The notes: generated by a model from the letters alone, not told the origin. 64,000 bases of DNA from Acidovorax sp. SUPP3334 (GCF_030159055.1 NZ_BQXQ01000026.1:1-64000); one strand, 5' to 3'; counted from the stretch's first letter, positions 1-8,493 are shown. Program-made: numbers and translations.

Positions 1-76
1 GGCACGGTGGCTGCCTCCTGATGAGGCAATCCACTGTAGAACCCGACCGCAAACGCACCCCGGACTGCGTGCGTCA

Positions 77-119
77 ACCTCTCACGATAGTTGTCGTCGA
101 CCGCTCAAGATAATTGTCG
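77..119. repeat. Imperfect direct repeat at the 3' end of the truncated PAS gene
   Basis: Positions 77-96 (acctctcacgatagttgtcg) and 100-119 (accgctcaagataattgtcg) match at 17 of 20 bases with a 23-bp period. The second copy covers the last codons and stop of the PAS gene that runs leftward. Tandem repeats of this kind are found at the ends of some insertion sequences, so this may be the edge of an element lying mostly outside the window. That is inference; no transposase is visible. The bases left of it hold no recognisable gene. Confidence 0.5.
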
Positions 120-692
120 CTGGCCACGCAGGGGATCGATGGCTTTGACGCGAACTTCGCATACCACCGCCCGGCCATCCTTGGCACGCAAGGTCATCTC
201 ACCCACGAAAATCTTCCCGTCGGTCAGCGGGGTGTAGCAGCGCTGGTTGGCGTCTTCCCAATCGGCATCGCTGAAATGCCATTGCCGGGTGGCGGTGTTT
301 CCCAGTTCTCCGGGGCCGTACCCCAGCATCTGTTCGAAATGCTGGTTGCAGCGCGTCATGCGCTGCTGTGAGATGAAGGCAATGTCCACCATGGCATGGT
401 CGAAGAGTGCCTGCTTTTCCTGCACCACGGGCACGGGGTACGCATTGCGACCCAGTTCCCGAAAGGCCTCCGTGGTCGCGTGCAGGGACTGGCTGCTTTG
501 ACCCATGGCTTCTTCGGCCGATTCATGGCCGAAGATGTCAACAAAACGCTGGTTGCAACGCACGATTTGCCGTTGCCGAATGAATACGATGCCCACGCCT
601 GCGCTGTCCAGCAAGGTTTGCTGCTCGCGGAGAATGCGTTGCAAAGTTGGCCCGGCCTGGGGAAGTTCGGACACCTCAAGCGTAGGGCTCAT
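105..692 (-). CDS. Tandem PAS-domain sensor fragment, probably truncated
   Basis: A 195-residue protein with two successive PAS-type folds, roughly residues 20-95 and 96-190. Each begins with a stretch like LLDSAGVGIVFI or LFDHAMVDIAFI followed by a CNQ.F..ml/iFG(Y) signature, and the second ends in a PAC-like block (GEMTLRAKDGRAVVCEV). PAS domains sense ligands, redox state or light and normally feed a GGDEF, EAL or kinase output domain. None is present here: the frame stops a few residues after the second PAS core, inside a tandem repeat, which suggests loss of the C-terminal half. The start at 692 (MSPTLEVSE) is preferred to an upstream ATG at 782 because the extra 30 residues are unlike any PAS protein. 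The ligand is unknown. Confidence 0.7.
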   Translation of the reverse strand: MSPTLEVSELPQAGPTLQRILREQQTLLDSAGVGIVFIRQRQIVRCNQRFVDIFGHESAEEAMGQSSQSLHATTEAFRELGRNAYPVPVVQEKQALFDHAMVDIAFISQQRMTRCNQHFEQMLGYGPGELGNTATRQWHFSDADWEDANQRCYTPLTDGKIFVGEMTLRAKDGRAVVCEVRVKAIDPLRGQRQLS

Positions 693-804
693 GGAGATCG
701 GTGATGCCCGGTGGGGCACAAGTTGTGCGAAAGTGTAGCAGCCGCCTCCGCAGCCGCTCCGCGGGATTTTTCCTCCGTTCATGCCTGCTGAAGAATCAGC
801 GGGT

Positions 805-833
805 AAGTCATCTGCCTGTCATGGCCTCGACAT
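805..833 (+). promoter_or_regulatory. Putative Pho box upstream of the olsB-like gene
   Basis: Three 7-mers spaced exactly 11 bp apart resemble the PhoB half-site CTGTCAT: aagtcat (805-811), ctgtcat (816-822) and tcgacat (827-833). The middle one is perfect. They lie about 100 bp before the GTG start at 930. PhoB binds tandem 11-bp repeats, and the phoB gene itself is in this window. No convincing -10 was found at the ideal distance, so this is a probable rather than certain operator. Confidence 0.5.
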
Positions 834-929
834 GGCGGCGTCACCGGGTATCGCCACAGTCTCGTCCAAGCGCGAAGGGCAATCAGCGCCCTCACGCAGC
901 GATTCAACTACCCTTGCTGGGAGAGACGA

Positions 930-1766
930 GTGAACGAATTACCCACCCCGACCCTGCCCCTGTGCCCTGATTCCTTGCCCAGGGGGTCACTTCACCGCCC
1001 AGGCCTTTCGAACGATCTGGGAAGCACTGCGCCAGCCCAGAGTGGGGTGGAAGTGGCGTGGGCGCGGCATCTCGACGAAGTCCGGGAAGCGCAGCGCCTG
1101 AGGTTTGAAGTGTTCGCATCGGAGATGGGAGCCCGCCTCAACACCACGCTGCCAGGGCACGACGTGGACCTGTTCGATGAGTACTGCGAGCATCTGCTGG
1201 TTCGTGATGCCGCAACGCGGCAGGTGATCGGTACCTACCGAGTGCTGACGCCTGCCCAGGCCCGGCGTGTGGGGGGAACCTACAGCGACACCGAGTTCGA
1301 TCTCACTCGACTGCGCAGTCTGCGCGCACGCATGGTCGAATTGGGGCGCAGTTGCGTTCACCCCGACCATCGCCATGGAGGCGTCATTCTGGCCCTGTGG
1401 GGTGCCCTTGCAGACTTCATGGTACGCAACCAGTTGGACACCATGATCGGCTGCGCCAGCATTCCGATGCTGCACAACGGCGTCGTCAGCGGCGATGCTG
1501 CAGCCAGCATCTGGCATCAGGTGAAACAAACACATCTGGCACCGATCAATTTCCATGTGCTTCCCCGATTGCCTCTGCCTGTTGATCAGTTGGATGGCTC
1601 GCTCCACATCGAATCGCCGGCGCTCATCAAGGGTTATCTGCGGCTGGGTGCCCGTGTGTTGGGTGCACCGGCCTGGGACCCGGATTTCAACACGGCAGAC
1701 CTTCCCATGCTGATGCGCATTGCAGACCTTCCGTCCCGCTATCGCAAGCACTTTCTCGGAATGTGA
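930..1766 (+). CDS. olsB: OlsB-like GNAT acyltransferase (ornithine lipid synthesis)
   Basis: A 278-residue protein of the GNAT-related family once called putative hemolysin (COG3176). The family includes OlsB, which transfers a 3-hydroxyacyl group from acyl carrier protein to ornithine to make lyso-ornithine lipid. Visible family features are the opening block EAQRLRFEVFASEMGA, the stretch ELGRSCVHPDHRHGGVI that forms the acyl-donor site, and the IGCASIPM segment. The GTG at 930 follows a good ribosome binding site (gggagaga). No OlsA-type second acyltransferase lies nearby. The upstream Pho-box-like repeats fit the known use of phosphorus-free ornithine lipids during phosphate starvation. 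The family is clear; the ornithine substrate is inferred. Confidence 0.78.
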   Translation: MNELPTPTLPLCPDSLPRGSLHRPGLSNDLGSTAPAQSGVEVAWARHLDEVREAQRLRFEVFASEMGARLNTTLPGHDVDLFDEYCEHLLVRDAATRQVIGTYRVLTPAQARRVGGTYSDTEFDLTRLRSLRARMVELGRSCVHPDHRHGGVILALWGALADFMVRNQLDTMIGCASIPMLHNGVVSGDAAASIWHQVKQTHLAPINFHVLPRLPLPVDQLDGSLHIESPALIKGYLRLGARVLGAPAWDPDFNTADLPMLMRIADLPSRYRKHFLGM

Positions 1767-1820
1767 CGGCGTCTTATCTGTCATGAACCTCAGCAAATCT
1801 CTCGTGACAACCGAGTCGAA

Positions 1821-1838
1821 GTGTCATGAAACTGTCAC
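1821..1838 (+). promoter_or_regulatory. Pho box upstream of ppk
   Basis: gtgtcatgaaactgtcac contains two PhoB half-sites (gtgtcat and ctgtcac) separated by four bases, close to the consensus CTGTCATnnnnCTGTCAT. A further single half-site, ctgtcat, is at 1778-1784. The box lies inside the longest possible ppk reading frame, which argues that translation starts downstream, at 1885. Confidence 0.7.
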
Positions 1839-1884
1839 TGTGGCTGCCAATACTGGGACGGAACCTATCCTTTCCAAAGCAGCC

Positions 1885-4089
1885 ATGCCGTCGCCTTCTG
1901 AGAACTTTCCTGCGGAGCCGCCTATCGCCTCTGCCCCTATCGATGGGGAAATCGAGGAGGTCAACGCTCCGCCACCGCCCGAGAAAGCATTGAACCCCGA
2001 GCCTGATTTCCTCAATCGCGACCATAGCATCCTGGCTTTCAACGAGCGGGTGTTCGACTGGGCCGCACGCATAGACGTTCCATTGCTGGAGCGCCTGCGT
2101 TACCTTTGCATCGTCTCTTCCAATCTCGACGAGTTTTTCGAGGTCCGTGCAGCCGCCCATCTCACCGCCGCTCAGAATTGCGATACAAAAGGGCCCTATA
2201 CGGTCGCGTCTTTTGAGGAGTTGTCGGCCAAGGCGCATGACTTGGTCGCGCGCCAGTACACGCTTTATAACGAATCTCTTACGCCTGCGTTCGCTGCGCA
2301 AGACATTCACATCGTCTCCCACGGGGACCGCACTGGAGCCCAAAGACGTTGGGTAAACGAGTACTTCGACCGGGAGGTCCGGCCGCTGCTCATTCCCGTG
2401 GGGCTGGACCCGGCGCATCCGTTCCCTCAGGTGGCGAACAAGTCGCTGAACTTTATCGTCCGGCTGAAGGGCAACGATGCCTTCGGGCGTGAAAACGAAA
2501 TCGCGATCGTCAAAGTGCCGCGGGTATTGCCTCGCCTGATACGCATGCCCTCCAAGGTGGCGGTGACAGGAGCGCAATTCGTCAGTCTGTCCAGCATTGT
2601 GCGGGCACATCTGGCCGAGCTTTTCACGGGGCGCGAGGTGACCGAGTTTTCCCAGTTCCGCGTGACCCGCCATTCGGATCTGGCTGTGGACGAGGACGAT
2701 GTACGCAACTTGCGCACAGCGCTGCGGCAGGGGCTGGAGCATCGGCACTATGGTCAGGCCGTGCGCCTGGAAGTGTCCTCCAGTTGCTCACGGTTCCTGT
2801 CGGACTTTCTGCAGCAGCAGTTCGCCTTGCCCGATGCTGCGCTGTATCGCGTGCATGGCCCAGTGAATCTGGTCAGGTTGTCGCAACTGGTCGATTTGGT
2901 GAACGACCCGGCGCTGCTGTTCACGCCCTGGCGCTCCGTGTGGCCTCGACAGATTCAATCGGGCACCTCGCTCATCGAACAGATCGGGCAGCGCGACGTT
3001 CTGGCTCATCAGCCTTTTGAGAGTTTCGATGCCGTGCTGGCGTTTCTGCGCGAGGCGGTGAATGACCCACAAGTCTTGGCCATCAAGCAGACCATTTATC
3101 GCACAGGGGCAGACTCCGAATTGATGGAGTTGCTGCGCGAAGCGGTCCGGCGTGGCAAGGAAGTCATGGCGGTGGTGGAACTGAAAGCGCGCTTCGACGA
3201 AGAGGCCAACATCAATTGGGCAGAGGCATTGGAATCGATCGGTGCGCAGGTGGTCTATGGCGTGGTGGGCCTCAAGACGCATGCCAAGATGCTGCTGGTC
3301 ACGCGCCGCGAGGGCCGGCATCTGCGGCGTTATGGGCACCTGTCGACAGGCAACTACAACCCGCGCACGGCACGCCTGTACACCGATCTGAGCTATTTCA
3401 CCGCAGACCTTGAAGTCACGGCCGACATGGATGCGGTGTTCAATCATCTGGCCAGTCAGAACAAGCTGCCCAAGCTGCGAAAGCTGGTATTGGCCCCTTT
3501 CCATTTGCAGCAGCACATGCTGGAGATGATCGAGCGGGTCGGGCAGGCTGCAGCCAAGGGCGAAGATGCTCGCATAGTCGCCAAAATGAATGCGTTGACG
3601 GACGACGCGCTGATGCGGGCACTCATTCACGCGGGACAGCAGGGCGCCCGCATCGACCTCATCGTGCGTGGGGCCTGCATGCTGCCTGCGCAGCGCGCGG
3701 GGTTCACGGATAACATCCGCGTTCGCTCGGTCATCGGGCGCTTTCTGGAGCACACCCGCGTGTTCTATTTCCGCGCCGGAAAGAACGAAAACCTCTATCT
3801 TTCCAGCGCCGACTGGATGAACCGCAACATGCTGCGCCGGGTTGAACTGGCCTGGCCCGTCACGGATCGTGATTTGCGGCAGCGCATCATCGACGAATGC
3901 CTGGTGGCTTACCTGCAGGATGACAGGGATGCCTGGACGCTCCAGCCGGACGGCACGTATGAGCGGGCCCCGCACCCGGTTTCCGGAAAGGGCGTGCAAC
4001 GGGCGCTGATGGATCGATACGGCCCGGCGAGCGAACTCCTGACCAACGACAACCATGGTGGCGGTAGCCGCTCCAAGTCCAAGACATGA
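1885..4089 (+). CDS. ppk1: Polyphosphate kinase 1
   Basis: PPK1 reversibly polymerises the gamma phosphate of ATP into inorganic polyphosphate. From 1885 the protein has 734 residues, against about 690 for typical PPK1, with a short proline-rich N-terminal extension. The N-terminal domain begins at NRDHSILAFNERVFDWA and includes SSNLDEFFEVRAA. The catalytic core has RTGADSELMELLREAVRRGK and the phosphorylated histidine in GLKTHAKM (residue 466 from this start). The C-terminal domain has LSSADWMNRNMLRRVE. Starts at 1720 and 1783 are open, but they overlap the Pho box and the 3' end of the upstream gene, so 1885 is preferred. The gene overlaps sixA by four bases. The likely control is PhoB. Confidence 0.95.
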   Translation: MPSPSENFPAEPPIASAPIDGEIEEVNAPPPPEKALNPEPDFLNRDHSILAFNERVFDWAARIDVPLLERLRYLCIVSSNLDEFFEVRAAAHLTAAQNCDTKGPYTVASFEELSAKAHDLVARQYTLYNESLTPAFAAQDIHIVSHGDRTGAQRRWVNEYFDREVRPLLIPVGLDPAHPFPQVANKSLNFIVRLKGNDAFGRENEIAIVKVPRVLPRLIRMPSKVAVTGAQFVSLSSIVRAHLAELFTGREVTEFSQFRVTRHSDLAVDEDDVRNLRTALRQGLEHRHYGQAVRLEVSSSCSRFLSDFLQQQFALPDAALYRVHGPVNLVRLSQLVDLVNDPALLFTPWRSVWPRQIQSGTSLIEQIGQRDVLAHQPFESFDAVLAFLREAVNDPQVLAIKQTIYRTGADSELMELLREAVRRGKEVMAVVELKARFDEEANINWAEALESIGAQVVYGVVGLKTHAKMLLVTRREGRHLRRYGHLSTGNYNPRTARLYTDLSYFTADLEVTADMDAVFNHLASQNKLPKLRKLVLAPFHLQQHMLEMIERVGQAAAKGEDARIVAKMNALTDDALMRALIHAGQQGARIDLIVRGACMLPAQRAGFTDNIRVRSVIGRFLEHTRVFYFRAGKNENLYLSSADWMNRNMLRRVELAWPVTDRDLRQRIIDECLVAYLQDDRDAWTLQPDGTYERAPHPVSGKGVQRALMDRYGPASELLTNDNHGGGSRSKSKT

Positions 4090-4550
4090 TGGATCTCATC
4101 CTCTGGCGCCACGCGGAGGCCGAAGAAATCCGCGAAGGACAGGATGACCTGGATCGTCCGTTGACAGCCCGCGGCGAGAAGCAGGCGGCGCGCATGGCGG
4201 CCTGGCTGGACCGCCAGCTGCCCGATGGCTTGCGAATGCTTTGCAGCCCTGCACGTCGAACGGAAGCGACGGCGAAAGCGCTGGGACGCAAATACAAGCT
4301 CCGAGCGGAGCTGCTCCCGGGAGGCAGCGCACAGGACTTGCTGGAGCTGTCTCAATGGCCGAAGTCCAAGGGCGCTGTGCTCGTGGTGGGCCACCAGCCC
4401 ATGCTGGGCCAGGCCGTGGCCGGGTTGCTGGGCTTGCAAGCCCAAGAATGCACGATTCGCAAGGGCTCGGTGTGGTGGCTGCGCCAGCGACCGAGGCTGG
4501 ACACGATGGAGACCATCCTTTTTGCAGTGCAGTCTCCGGATTTCCTCTGA
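4086..4550 (+). CDS. sixA: SixA-type phosphohistidine phosphatase
   Basis: A 154-residue member of the histidine phosphatase superfamily. The RHG-type motif is LWRHAEAE near the N-terminus, the arginine-containing block is LCSPARRTEATA, and the second catalytic histidine lies in VLVVGHQPMLGQAV. SixA enzymes remove phosphate from histidine on phosphotransfer proteins. The first ATG overlaps the ppk stop (atgatgg; a second ATG follows at once), so the two genes are translationally coupled. That context suggests a role in phosphate or polyphosphate signalling here, but the substrate is not shown by the sequence. Confidence 0.88.
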   Translation: MMDLILWRHAEAEEIREGQDDLDRPLTARGEKQAARMAAWLDRQLPDGLRMLCSPARRTEATAKALGRKYKLRAELLPGGSAQDLLELSQWPKSKGAVLVVGHQPMLGQAVAGLLGLQAQECTIRKGSVWWLRQRPRLDTMETILFAVQSPDFL

Positions 4551-4590
4551 ACCCTTGGCGTCATACACGGGGCTCGGATTTTTTCAGTGG

Positions 4591-5088
4591 TTACTTGCGT
4601 GGCGCGGCCTTGGGGGATTTGGTGGTTTTCTTGGCTGCGGCGCTTGCCGGAGCAGATTCCTGCGCCTTCGGGCGACCGGTCTTGATGGACGGTACGTCTT
4701 GCAATGCCTTGGCCAAAGCATCGTTGTCCAGGGCTGAAAGCAACTTGAGTCCTGCGCGCAGCAGTTCGCTCTTCTTGGCGGTGGTACCCAACTGACCGCT
4801 GCGCAGCTTCAAGGCCTCGATGGCGGCGTATTCGTCTTTGGGAATGGTGAAGCTGTCACGCACGAGCTTCGGTTTTTTGGCCTTGGCGTCCCGGGTGGGA
4901 ACAGTGGCTGCGGGCTTCGCTGCCGCTTTTTTGCGGGATGCGGACACTTTCTTGGAGGCAGGCACCGATGGGGCGCGCGGCGTGGCTTTCTTCGCCGATG
5001 AAGTCGCGCTGGCCGTCTCGTTCGCTGCATTGGGTGCAGCGGCAGGCGTGGTGGAAGATGCGGCAGAAACGTCGGTGGTAGTGGGCAT
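4591..5088 (-). CDS. Lys/Ala/Pro-rich protein with ribbon-helix-helix-like core
   Basis: A 165-residue basic protein. Residues 1-75 are low-complexity Ala/Ser/Pro/Lys, including AKKPKLVRD. A compact central segment follows (about 76-120): DSFTIPKDEYAAIEALKLRSG, then a loop, then KKSELLRAGLKLLSAL. This looks like the strand-helix-helix of MetJ/Arc-type repressors. The C-terminal tail is again Lys/Ala-rich (KTTKSPKAAPRK). Such proteins could bind DNA in a histone-like manner or as local repressors. A perfect inverted repeat lies just upstream of the start codon, consistent with autoregulation. It converges with sixA. The fold assignment is by eye and the function is unknown. Confidence 0.65.
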   Translation of the reverse strand: MPTTTDVSAASSTTPAAAPNAANETASATSSAKKATPRAPSVPASKKVSASRKKAAAKPAATVPTRDAKAKKPKLVRDSFTIPKDEYAAIEALKLRSGQLGTTAKKSELLRAGLKLLSALDNDALAKALQDVPSIKTGRPKAQESAPASAAAKKTTKSPKAAPRK

Positions 5089-5103
5089 AGATGAAGGTCA
5101 AAT

Positions 5104-5130
5104 AAACGGTATATACAGTTTATACCGTTT
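5104..5130. promoter_or_regulatory. Perfect palindrome, candidate operator of the RHH-like gene
   Basis: aaacggtata at 5104-5113 is repeated inverted as tataccgttt at 5121-5130 with a 7-bp spacer. It lies 15-42 bases upstream of the start codon at 5088 on the minus strand, where a promoter would be expected. It is AT-rich and lacks a T-tract, so it does not look like a terminator for ppx, which ends at 5148. Repressor binding is inference. Confidence 0.55.
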
Positions 5131-5147
5131 CATGGCGCTGCTTGCCA

Positions 5148-6626
5148 TCAACTGAGTTCTGCCATGAACTCCCATGGCGTTTTCAGCCAGGCTCCGCTTT
5201 CTTCCCTGAGAAGGTGGGCCGACTGCGGATACAGCGCCGACCAACCCGGCCGTGACGTGATGACATAGCGATTGCCTTGCTGGGAGAGTGTCATCCCCTC
5301 CATGTCCGGGATGCGGCGAGCATGGCACAAGGCCACGGCCACCCGCAGGCAGACCAACTGCAGCGCAAGATCGGGGTCTTCGAGATTGGCTTCAAGCTTG
5401 CGCACCTTGCCCCGATGGCCTTTGATCAACAGTCCAAGCCGGTGCAGTTCCCAAACCGCAAACCCTGCAGCATCGGTATTGTCCAAAATGTAAGCACCGT
5501 GGTGGTGGTATTCGCTGTGCGAAATGCGGCAGCCAACCTCATGCAATTGGGCTGCCCAGGCCAATTTGCGCTCATCGCGTTCCGACGGTTTGCGGCACGC
5601 TTGCGAAAACAGGATGCAGGCGGTCCGGGCAACCCGTTCCGCATGCTCTAGGTCCACGGCAAAGCGATGCATGAGACCCCGAACCGTCGACGAGCGCAGG
5701 TCGGTTTCCGGGAGTTCGCGGTCCAGCAGATCGTAGAGCGCGCCTTGCCGCAACGCACCCTGCGCGACCTGCATCTGCTCAATCTGCAGCAACTCGAACA
5801 CGGCCCGCAGCACGCTGAGTCCACCACCGATCACACTGCGGCGCTCTTCCTTCAGTCCTTCCATGCGAAGCCTGTCCACCGAACGCACCTTCAGAAGCTG
5901 CTCTTGCAGCCAATCGAGGCCCTGGCGCGTGACTACTCCCGCGGGATGGCCCGCAGCAGCCAGGACATCCCCCACCGCGCCCACCGTGCCGGACGACCCG
6001 TAAGCCACGTCCCAGGCGTCGGGCCGATAGGTGTTGAGGGCTTCGTCCAGGACCGCCTGGGCTGCGATCTCGGCAGTGCGAAAGGTCTGCGGCGTGAAAA
6101 TCCCATCCGCAAAATAACGGCTGGACCAGGCTACGCTGCCAACGCGGTAAGAGGCCACGGCCTGGGCCGAAAACTGTTGGCCCAGGATCAGCTCGGTAGA
6201 GCGGCCTCCGATATCGACGACCAGCCGGCGTTCATCGGACTGGGGCAGGAGCCGGGCCACGCCTTGGTAGATCAGGCGGGCTTCCTCGGGGCCGGAAACC
6301 ACGTCGATGCGGTGGCCCAGGATGTCGCTGCCGCGTTGCAAAAACGTATCGCGATTGCGTGCCTCACGCAGGGTCTGCGTGGCGACTGCCCGAACGTGGT
6401 GCGGCTCGAATGCGGTGAGGCGTTCGGCGAAACGTGCCAGGCAATCCCAACCGCGCTGCATGGCGTCGGGGGTGAGGTTGCGGTCTTCGTCCAGGCCGTT
6501 GCCCTGGCGAACCGTTTCCTTGAGGTATTCCACACGCTGGATATGGCCGTGTTCGAAGCGCCCGATTTCCAGGCGAAAGCTGTTGGATCCCAGATCTACA
6601 GCGGCAAGCAATGTTCCGTCGTGCAT
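5148..6626 (-). CDS. ppx: Exopolyphosphatase (Ppx/GppA family)
   Basis: Ppx removes terminal phosphates from polyphosphate and so opposes the PPK encoded nearby. The 492-residue protein starts at MHDGTLLAAVDLGSNSF, the conserved first phosphate-binding strand of the ASKHA fold. The second phosphate loop is VVDIGGRSTELILG, where the usual GGGST is GGRST. A conserved LRMEGLKEERRSVIGGGL follows, then a C-terminal HD-like helical region (AAQLHEVGCRISHSEYHHHGAYIL). An upstream ATG at 6824 exists, but the added 66 residues show no family resemblance. It lies downstream of, and in the same direction as, the fasciclin gene, 136 bp away. Confidence 0.93.
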   Translation of the reverse strand: MHDGTLLAAVDLGSNSFRLEIGRFEHGHIQRVEYLKETVRQGNGLDEDRNLTPDAMQRGWDCLARFAERLTAFEPHHVRAVATQTLREARNRDTFLQRGSDILGHRIDVVSGPEEARLIYQGVARLLPQSDERRLVVDIGGRSTELILGQQFSAQAVASYRVGSVAWSSRYFADGIFTPQTFRTAEIAAQAVLDEALNTYRPDAWDVAYGSSGTVGAVGDVLAAAGHPAGVVTRQGLDWLQEQLLKVRSVDRLRMEGLKEERRSVIGGGLSVLRAVFELLQIEQMQVAQGALRQGALYDLLDRELPETDLRSSTVRGLMHRFAVDLEHAERVARTACILFSQACRKPSERDERKLAWAAQLHEVGCRISHSEYHHHGAYILDNTDAAGFAVWELHRLGLLIKGHRGKVRKLEANLEDPDLALQLVCLRVAVALCHARRIPDMEGMTLSQQGNRYVITSRPGWSALYPQSAHLLREESGAWLKTPWEFMAELS

Positions 6627-6762
6627 GGTGTGGCGCGGTGCGCGCTGGTTTTCAGGCGGGGCAGCATAGCACCTGCTTTCCAGTCGATGGCGCTTCGGAG
6701 CTGGGCCGGGGAGGGCCGACATGCCGCCGTCCTCCCCTGAAAGCTTGCGGAACCTGATCGGC

Positions 6763-7257
6763 TTACTTCTTGGCAGGTGGCAAAAGCACGCGATCAACCA
6801 CATGCACGACGCCATTGCTGGCAAGAATGTCTGCTTGTACGACCATGGCGTCTTCCAACGTGACGAAAGTGCCAGCCCGTGCGAGGGTGATTTCGCCGCC
6901 TTGCAGCGTCTTCACCGAGCCAGATTGCACGTCGGCGGCAGTCAGGCGCTTGGGAACGATGTGATAGTTCAGGACGGCCTGGAGCTTGGCTTTGTCGGCG
7001 CGCAGTTCAGCCATCGTCTTCGCGGGCACTGCCTTGAAAGCGTCATCCGAGGGGGCAAACACGGTGTAGGGGCCAGCAGCAGCCAAGGTGTCCGCCAGTC
7101 CAGCCTGCGTAGCCAGGGTGCGGAAGGTGCTGATCGATGGCGTAGCGGCCAAGGCGACAGGGATCGGGCTTGATGCATTGGGAGCCGTGGCACAGGCACT
7201 CAGCGTCGAAACGGTGATGGCGGCCAGCAGGACAGGGAAAAGGTAACGGCGGTACAT
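6763..7257 (-). CDS. Fasciclin-domain lipoprotein
   Basis: A 164-residue protein with an N-terminal signal peptide ending in the lipobox LSAC, then a single fasciclin (FAS1) domain. The H1 box is visible as YTVFAPSDDAF and the H2-like stretch as GVVHVVDRVLLPP, with the central LNYHIVPKRLTAADV. FAS1 domains mediate adhesion or protein-protein contacts at the cell surface. The start at 7257 is chosen because it opens the signal peptide. A strong Pho box on the same strand (7317-7334) lies 60-77 bp upstream, so expression probably rises under phosphate starvation. The role is unknown. Confidence 0.85.
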   Translation of the reverse strand: MYRRYLFPVLLAAITVSTLSACATAPNASSPIPVALAATPSISTFRTLATQAGLADTLAAAGPYTVFAPSDDAFKAVPAKTMAELRADKAKLQAVLNYHIVPKRLTAADVQSGSVKTLQGGEITLARAGTFVTLEDAMVVQADILASNGVVHVVDRVLLPPAKK

Positions 7258-7316
7258 GTTGGGTTTCTCCGAAGGGTTGCCGACGGGGTCGGTGCGCCGG
7301 AGACTACGCAGCAACG

Positions 7317-7334
7317 ATGACGGTTGCGTGACAG
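7317..7334 (-). promoter_or_regulatory. Pho box upstream of the fasciclin gene
   Basis: Read on the minus strand this is ctgtcacgcaaccgtcat: two half-sites ctgtcac and ccgtcat separated by four bases, 12 of 14 matches to a repeated CTGTCAT. It points toward the fasciclin gene and is 48 bp from the divergent Pho box of pstS. Confidence 0.7.
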
Positions 7335-7382
7335 GAGAAGATCGTTTCTCCTCTGAAACGCGTTAATGACGGCGTGCGATAA

Positions 7383-7400
7383 GTGTCACGACGATGTCAT
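7383..7400 (+). promoter_or_regulatory. Pho box of the pst-pho operon
   Basis: gtgtcacgacgatgtcat has two half-sites (gtgtcac, atgtcat) with four bases between them. A plausible -10, tagagt at 7411-7416, follows 10 bases downstream, as expected when PhoB replaces a -35 element. The site is 53 bp before the pstS start codon. Confidence 0.78.
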
Positions 7401-7452
7401 AAATCGCCTCTAGAGTCGTCTCACTGATTCTTCTCAACCAAGAGGTTCCTAC

Positions 7453-8493
7453 ATGAAACTGCCTGTGATTCGGATTCTGGTGTCGGGTGTGGTCGCCGCT
7501 GGTGCTTTCTCCAGCGCCTGGGCACAGCAAGAAGCCACGGGTGCCGGTGCGAGCTTTCCCGCTCCGCTGTATTCCAAGTGGGCTGCAGACTACAACAAGG
7601 CGACCGGCGTCAAGATCAACTACCAGTCGGTGGGTTCGGGCGCTGGCCTCCGTCAGATCGAAGCGAAGACGGTGGATTTCGGCGCATCGGACGCGCCTCT
7701 GAAAGACGATGAGCTGGCCAAAAAAGGGCTGCTGCAATTTCCTACCGTCATCGGCGGCGTGGTTCCCGTCGTGAACATCAAAGGCATTTCCCCCGGCCAG
7801 ATCAAGCTGAGCGGCCAGGTGCTGGGCGATATCTATCTGGGCAAGGTCACCAAGTGGAGCGATGCCGCCATCAAGGCACTGAACCCGGGCGTGAATTTGC
7901 CGGACGCCGCCATCGCGCCTGTTCGCCGGGCGGATGGCTCGGGTACCAGCTTCATTTTCACCAACTACCTTTCCAAGGTGAATGCCGAGTGGAAGTCCAA
8001 GGTCGGTGAAGGCACCGCCGTCAACTGGCCCACGGGCGCGGGTGGCAAGGGTAACGAGGGCGTCGCCGCTTTCGTCGGTCGCCTTCCCAATTCGATCGGC
8101 TATTTGGAATATGCATACGTGAAGCAGAACAAGCTGAACTACGTGCAACTGCAAAACGCTGATGGCGCTTTCGTCTCTCCGGAAGACAGCGCGTTCAAGG
8201 CCGCCGCTGCTGGCGCAGATTGGGCCAAGAGCTTCTACCAGATCCTCACCAACCAGCCAGGCAAGGACTCTTGGCCCATCACCGGTGCGACGTTCATCCT
8301 GATGCACAAGACGCAGGACAAGCCCACCCAGGCCACGACGTCCCTCAAGTTCTTCGAATGGGCTTACAAGTCGGGCGACAAGACGGCTGCCGATCTGGAC
8401 TACGTGCCCATGCCGGATTCCGTGAAGAACGTGATCATGAAATCCTGGGGCGATATCAAGGACACTTCCGGCAAGTCCGTTTCGCTGAAGTGA
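7453..8493 (+). CDS. pstS: Periplasmic phosphate-binding protein PstS
   Basis: A 346-residue periplasmic binding protein that delivers phosphate to the PstCAB transporter. A Sec signal peptide ends near AFSSAWAQQ. The mature protein starts with the family signature [18 protein letters not shown] and carries the phosphate-contacting stretches [14 protein letters not shown] and [12 protein letters not shown]. Length is normal. A ribosome binding site (agagg) precedes ATG at 7453. It is the first gene of pstSCAB-phoU-phoB-phoR, behind a Pho box. Confidence 0.97.
   Translation: MKLPVIRILVSGVVAAGAFSSAWAQQEATGAGASFPAPLYSKWAADYNKATGVKINYQSVGSGAGLRQIEAKTVDFGASDAPLKDDELAKKGLLQFPTVIGGVVPVVNIKGISPGQIKLSGQVLGDIYLGKVTKWSDAAIKALNPGVNLPDAAIAPVRRADGSGTSFIFTNYLSKVNAEWKSKVGEGTAVNWPTGAGGKGNEGVAAFVGRLPNSIGYLEYAYVKQNKLNYVQLQNADGAFVSPEDSAFKAAAAGADWAKSFYQILTNQPGKDSWPITGATFILMHKTQDKPTQATTSLKFFEWAYKSGDKTAADLDYVPMPDSVKNVIMKSWGDIKDTSGKSVSLK

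Noticed and set aside
5104-5130. Terminator for ppx
   Set aside because: The palindrome lies after ppx on its strand but is AT-rich and has no T-tract after a GC stem; operator position relative to 5088 fits better.
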